24,140 bases of DNA from Hydnum rufescens UP504 (taxonomy: Eukaryota > Basidiomycota > Agaricomycetes > Cantharellales > Hydnaceae): the NCBI GenBank assembly GCA_014904985.1, contig MU129051.1, positions 133,770 through 157,909 on the forward strand. The letters run 5' to 3'. The position numbers were made by a program, and so were the translations under genes. The notes beneath the pieces are model-generated. The model saw only the letters and a program-made list of their open reading frames with translations. It did not search any database and was not told the origin of the DNA. Shown here piece after piece: positions 20,440 to 24,140 of this stretch. Every line of letters starts with the position of its first letter. Positions within the stretch are counted from its first letter, which is position 1.

Positions 20440-20613
20440 CCAAGATTGCCACACACCCGCCGAAGCAGGTGTGCAGCGCTGTACTTGATTCATCATTGTG
20501 GGGGTTGAGGATACATGAGGGTTGGAGTCCTGGGTGGCTGCGCGCGCCCCCGTATTTCACCCTGGGCCTCATCTGTGGATAATTCGGCTGGGGTTTTGCG
20601 GAGGAGAAAGGAT

Positions 20614-20717
20614 CTAGAATAACGAATTTGTTAGTAAAAAAACAACACAAGCAATGCCAAAAGATCAGCTGTTGCTGCTCTTTTGGCGTCGTCGTACACC
20701 CCAGATGAAAAACTCAC
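20614..20717 (-). other. Array intron M8
   Basis: Donor GTGAGT at 20717 and acceptor TATTCTAG ending at 20614, branch CTAAC. Hairpin A at 20654-20689 with one mismatch. Hairpin B at 20724-20759 has a 15-bp stem with two non-Watson-Crick positions and a 6-nt loop. Confidence 0.6.
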
Positions 20718-20760
20718 CTAATAGTGCCACACAACCGCACCCCGGCGGGTATGTGGCACC

Positions 20761-21159
20761 ATCTCGTGCTTGGTGGCCTCGGTAGATCTGAAGAGATCAA
20801 TGCCAGCGATTGCCGGTCTCGAAAAAGTGCCAAGCATGTAGGTGTGAGAAATTTAAAAATCGCCCGAACGTCCTATTTTTTTATCGGTGGTGTGCTACAT
20901 ATACATACCACCAACATATTAAAATATGGGCCAATTCTGATGCAGAGAAGTCCCTCAATCCGCGTTGCATTCTTGTCATATAGTGCCTTGGTGAAATATG
21001 ACTCACTATCCCTCCTTTTATTAGAAAAACATTTATTATTTAGTATTATTTTATGTGCAGGTATCTATTATTCATTATATAAGCCTTGTAGTGCCTGTAC
21101 TTGGGCGCTTTTTCGAGACGGCGATCGCCGGCGTTGAGCGGTTTGTTTGATGCTTACCT
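20761..21159. promoter_or_regulatory. Centre between head-to-head arrays
   Basis: About 400 bp from which the two arrays diverge. It contains no unit, but has an inverted repeat GGTGGT / ACCACC (about 20886-20910), AT-rich tracts and a 10-bp palindrome GGCGATCGCC (about 21119-21128). Its position suggests a bidirectional promoter; only the rightward TATA box (separate entry) supports this directly. Confidence 0.35.
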
Positions 21160-21189
21160 GTCTGTGGTATAAATGCTCGACCCACAGAC
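21160..21189 (+). promoter_or_regulatory. TATA box inside an inverted repeat
   Basis: TATAAAT at 21168-21174 sits in the loop of an 8-bp inverted repeat (GTCTGTGG at 21160-21167, CCACAGAC at 21182-21189). It lies about 40 nt before the first hairpin B of the rightward array, so it is well placed to start that transcript. Confidence 0.45.
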
Positions 21190-21244
21190 CGAAACAGGAA
21201 AACAGGATTACACACCCGCTGTGGCGGGTGTGTGGTCATATAAG

Positions 21245-21346
21245 CTAAGTGTGCAGTAGATACAGCCAGGCAAAAAGGGCAGCATAAGCTGCCCTTTTTG
21301 CGCTCCTTTGACATTCTCACTAACATGTACAGTATTTCCATTCTAG
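21245..21346 (+). other. Array intron P1 (donor mutated)
   Basis: The site 9 nt after hairpin B (21211-21235) reads CTAAGT, one base from GTAAGT at the essential G plus the next base order. Hairpin A at 21270-21301 is a perfect 14-bp stem in which the usual GAGCAGC/GCTGCTC is GGGCAGC/GCTGCCC. Branch CACTAACATG, acceptor TTCTAG at 21346. Confidence 0.55.
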
Positions 21347-21520
21347 GTATTGCCTCTCGCCTGAATAACAAGGCATACCAAAGCTGGCAAGAAGCATGTG
21401 GAGATTAACGCGTACCATGGTACCTGCAAGAGCCCGCACGCATGCACAGCCCCCGAACACGCGACAATGGGTAATGTACAACACTACACACCCACTGTGG
21501 CGGGTGTGTAGTTATATCGG

Positions 21521-21629
21521 GTGAGTTCTCTATTACACCATGTACTGTGGTGCCAAAAGAGCAGCATATGCTGCTCTTTTGGCACTGTCCCTTCTTTTTT
21601 TTTAATAATCCTCTTATTCACTATTCTAG
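21521..21629 (+). other. Array intron P2
   Basis: Donor GTGAGT at 21521 and acceptor TTCTAG at 21629. Hairpin A at 21550-21585 is a perfect 36-nt palindrome. Hairpin B is at 21484-21511. Confidence 0.65.
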
Positions 21630-21801
21630 CTCCCCTTTCCGCCTGCCCAACGAGATCGCAAACGAAGTCCCGGATGAAATAACGACGCGCGGCTGTCAAA
21701 AATCAAACCCAAGAGCATAGTCCCGAACCCCTGCATGTTACGCAACAAGAAGTGAAACACGGTACCGCACACCCACTTTGGCGGGTGTCTGGTACTCTCA
21801 G

Positions 21802-21898
21802 GTGAGTTCTCAATAAATATAGGTACAACGGCGCTAAAAGAGCAGGAGCTGCTCTTTTGGCCCGGTGTCACCTTCTAATATATTATTTGTTACTGTAG
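21802..21898 (+). other. Array intron P3
   Basis: Donor GTGAGT at 21802, branch TCTAATA, acceptor CTGTAG at 21898. Hairpin A at 21833-21861 is a 13-bp stem with one G-U pair in plus sense and a 3-nt loop. Hairpin B at 21765-21792 has loop TTTG. Confidence 0.65.
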
Positions 21899-22078
21899 GC
21901 ATCCTCCCTTCCACGAAAACCCGCCGGACGAGAACACGATGAAGCCCCGCACGAAGTATGGACGTGCGCAGCCGCACCAGACCCCGAGTGCCCAATCCCT
22001 GAACAATCCACACACTACGCGACGATGGGGGAAACTTAGTACCACACGCCTGCTCCGGTGGGTGTGTGGTAATATCAG

Positions 22079-22197
22079 GTGAGTTTCTACTCGAGATACG
22101 TACAATAGCACCAAAAGTGCAGTAGAAGCCACCCTCTCAGTGCTGCCCCAGGTTTCTTTTTTTTACTAACAACGTATTATTTTATTTATTATTCTAG
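22079..22197 (+). other. Array intron P4 (hairpin A degraded)
   Basis: Donor GTGAGT at 22079, branch TACTAACAACG, acceptor TTCTAG at 22197. The hairpin A region near 22109-22145 keeps only one arm. Hairpin B at 22042-22069 has loop TCCG and three pairs that are G-U in plus sense. Confidence 0.6.
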
Positions 22198-22376
22198 GCT
22201 ACTGTACATGAAAACACGCCCGGTAAGAATATGGACAAGGCCCATATGAAATACCGCTACACAGCTGCCCAAGACCCGACTGCGGCCCCAGCCCTCGAAC
22301 GTCTGGATTGCGGTACGTGACGATGATCTAACGATGGTACCACACACCCGCTGCAGCGGGTGTGTGGTAATCTCAG

Positions 22377-22473
22377 GTGAGTTCTCACTAAATATAGGTC
22401 CAATGGCACCAAAAGAGCAGCAGAGGCTGCTCTTTTGGTGCTCTCTTTACTAAAGTGTTACTTGTTATTCTAG
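22377..22473 (+). other. Array intron P5
   Basis: Donor GTGAGT at 22377 and acceptor TTCTAG at 22473. Hairpin A at 22406-22441 is a perfect 16-bp stem whose outer pairs (GCACC/GGTGC) differ from P2 (GTGCC/GGCAC) by matched changes. Hairpin B at 22340-22367 is a perfect palindrome. Confidence 0.65.
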
Positions 22474-22663
22474 ATCACCCCTCCTGGTGCAAAAACACAC
22501 CCAGCGCGAGCCCGGGCCAGGCCCAGTTTAAATTACTGACGTGCGCAGCCACCCAAGACCCCATTCAAATGCCCCACCCTGCCCCCGAACACTGTACAGT
22601 ACCCGACGACGGATAAAACAAAGTACCACACACCTGCTGCAGCAGGTGTGTGGTAATCTCAGG

Positions 22664-22949
22664 AGTGTTAATCAAGATGTGTGGAATGGCACCCGGTGCA
22701 CCTCCCCTGTACTTTGGGGGGAGTTTGGCCTGGTGAGTTTCTCTTTTTTCGCATATATCAAGCATTTTCAGTATAATATCCATTCGATAATTGTAATTAT
22801 GTAATTATTGAATAAATATATGCGGGTGAGGGGAGCATATGTAGAATATAATAATAATAAGTAAATAAATAAATAATAAACAAAACACACCAGAGGGGTA
22901 TGTATATAATAATGAATACATAATTATAAATAATTGTTATCATTTATAA
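22664..22949. other. AT-rich flank with simple repeats
   Basis: Past the last hairpin B the sequence becomes AT-rich, with AATAATAATAA and AAATAAATAAAT runs near 22848-22880. No gene seen. Confidence 0.5.
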
Positions 22950-23010
22950 GCCTGTATAGCCCAGTGACCTGCTGAGGGGTCCTGCAAGTCTAAGTTTTGA
23001 TCCTCGGTCA
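22950..23010 (+). repeat. Possible tRNA-derived SINE head
   Basis: TAGCCCAGTGA at 22957-22967 fits the pol III A-box consensus at all but one position. GTTTTGATCC at 22994-23003 fits the B box with two changes, one of them the C-to-T expected from CpG loss in TTCGA. The A-to-B distance of 37 nt is slightly short for a tRNA, and the T and acceptor stems do not pair, so this is at most a decayed SINE head. No 3' tail or target duplication was found. Confidence 0.3.
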
Positions 23011-23089
23011 ATTTCAGTCAATTTCAGCCAATTCTGGTCCAGCAGAGTTTTCGAAGTGGAGCCATAAAAGACCAAAATCAGCTGTAATA

Positions 23090-24140
23090 CTGTGGGACCA
23101 TGTTAGGTCCATTATCTGCCCTGGGAATGGTACCTAATTGGGTGGGCTTAGGTGACTGACCAAGGTGACCACTGGATGGATCAAGCTGAAATTTTGCACA
23201 TCATTTCAATACATTCAGGCAATGATCATCAAAAAATCAGCCAATTCCAATGCATAGGCCTTGTGCAGTGAGAGGGGGGAACATTGGATGTTGAAGACTG
23301 AATATACAACTTGTTTCCCAGAATTCTAGAGGTATTGATTTCATATTAGGCCCTCCACATGTTGAGCCATCTTGGGTCATGCCCCCTTCATTTACATCAC
23401 TTCCATGCATTCAAATTGGCTATAATTTTGGGGATGCTTTGATAGTACATATATATAATTCAGGGTAAAGCATTGGAGCACTCCATTTGATTTCTATTGC
23501 TGTAGAGGACAATGAATGCACAAATATGCACCCATACTAGAGCCTCTCCCATAGATGAGATTTGGCTGATATTTCAGATTACTGAAGGGCTACATAGATT
23601 ATGTGTGCCAAAGTGTCACAATTTTTGCTTATATATTGGGCCTTCCACATATTGATCAATGTTAAGTTCACCCCCCCTCCAGTTACAGTACTCCCATGCA
23701 TCCAAATTTGTTATACTTGGGCACACACCTTACTGCTAGTTACAATATTCTGTGTTCAAAATTTTGGTGGAATCCATTGCCTCCCCATTGCTCCAGAGGG
23801 GCATGAACATGAATATAAGGGTTCCAGATCTATTCAATGGGCTCAGATATGTGCTATTCAAGTAGAAATTCTGTAAATTATGTCCACATAGTGCAAGATG
23901 CTATTGGATTGCACTTGAAGTGATCCAAATGGTTGAAATTCAACACATAGTTGGAGAACTGTCTACTGATGTGCCTGTGTGTGATTGGGTCCAGGAGGAA
24001 TGGTGGAAGGGGGCCAATCTAGACCATTTTATAAAATAACCAAATATAGTAATTCAGGAACCATTGAATGGAATGACCTAGAAATTTGCAAATGGGTCCA
24101 GAATATGTGGGAGATATCACATGTAGAATTTGATAATGAA
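23090..24140. repeat. Old tandem repeat of about 290 bp
   Basis: GGCC(C/T)TCCACAT(G/A)TTGA occurs at 23349 and 23639, followed in both by TCCATGCAT(T/C)CAAATT and ATTGCT(N)(N)AGAGG at matching offsets. A third, weaker copy begins near 23090. Copies are heavily diverged and contain no coding sequence. Confidence 0.45.

Larger units (their letters stand above)
18530..20760 (-). ncRNA. Leftward hairpin exon-intron array (8 introns)
   Basis: Read on the minus strand, eight introns of 94-112 nt alternate with exons of 174, 162, 172, 146, 162, 191 and 148 nt. Every exon ends in hairpin B, usually 9 nt before the donor. Every intron holds hairpin A, a CTAAC-like branch motif and a CTAG or CCAG acceptor. 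Exon cores share AARTAYGG and GCRCAGCC words with the rightward array. Three exons divisible by three (20440-20613, 20166-20327, 19363-19524) are fully open in phase 1; the other four are not multiples of three. This favours an RNA role, or a decayed coding array. Transcription has not been shown and the function is unknown. Confidence 0.7.
21210..22663 (+). ncRNA. Rightward hairpin exon-intron array (5 introns)
   Basis: Six hairpin B copies and five introns on the plus strand. Complete exons are 21347-21520 (174 nt), 21630-21801 (172), 21899-22078 (180) and 22198-22376 (179); introns are 97-119 nt. Four donors are GTGAGT, each exactly 9 nt after hairpin B. The first and last positions carry damaged donors (CTAAGT at 21245, GAGTGT at 22663), so the ends look worn. 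Exon lengths and in-frame stops argue against a protein. The exon cores share words with the leftward array, so both come from one ancestral unit. An RNA role is inferred, not shown. Confidence 0.7.

Noticed and set aside
18759..22441. Hairpin A copies as bacterial-type intrinsic terminators
   Set aside because: They sit inside splice-flanked units, often lack a T run straight after the stem, and the genome is eukaryotic.
18759..22653. CRISPR array
   Set aside because: The palindromes recur every 250-290 bp, are not identical, and are separated by homologous exons and introns instead of unique spacers. The surrounding sequence is fungal.

Overview
The window looks like nuclear DNA of a filamentous basidiomycete (probably an Agaricomycete). 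The support is a Ty3/gypsy chromovirus with a C-terminal chromodomain, short introns of 53-62 nt with GTRAGT donors, CTAAC-type branch sites and YAG acceptors, and abundant diverged repeats. I see no intact, confidently expressed host gene. The species is not identifiable from sequence alone.

Layout: (1) 540-1160, a short plus-strand array of exon/intron units carrying two kinds of hairpin. (2) 1500-3600, diverged tandem repeats of about 160 nt and 165 nt, plus a 31-nt minisatellite loaded with TGA(C/G)TCA motifs. (3) 3909-14206, three plus-strand coding remnants (A, B, C) of unrecognised function, separated by noncoding DNA and a long 21-nt minisatellite. (4) 14231-14580, a polypurine tract and LTR-like sequence. 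(5) 14857-17985, a decayed, 5'-truncated chromovirus pol followed by the start of a 3' LTR. (6) 18530-20760 (minus strand) and 21210-22663 (plus strand), two head-to-head arrays of the same unit as in (1), diverging from a 400-bp centre that contains a TATA box. (7) 22780-24140, AT-rich DNA, a possible tRNA-derived SINE head and a weak tandem repeat of about 290 bp.

The most unusual content is the hairpin arrays. In RNA sense each unit is an exon of about 120-190 nt ending in hairpin B (arms CCACACACCCGC / GCGGGTGTGTGG, usually a UNNG loop, often cUUCGg), a linker of nearly always 9 nt, a 5' splice site, an intron of about 100 nt carrying hairpin A (core GAGCAGC / GCTGCTC), a CTAAC-like branch site and a TTCTAG acceptor. 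Sixteen such introns are visible. Stems vary in sequence but stay paired through matched changes on both arms. I know of no described element with this layout; that is a statement of my knowledge, not of a search.

The second theme is decay. Reading frames A, B, C and pol are interrupted almost only by TGA, never TAG, usually where arginine would fit, and pol has Cys, His or Gln at several sites where Arg is usual. Both fit CpG-to-TpG/CpA mutation of methylated repeats. The middle of the window is best read as a silenced mobile-element nest lying between hairpin arrays.
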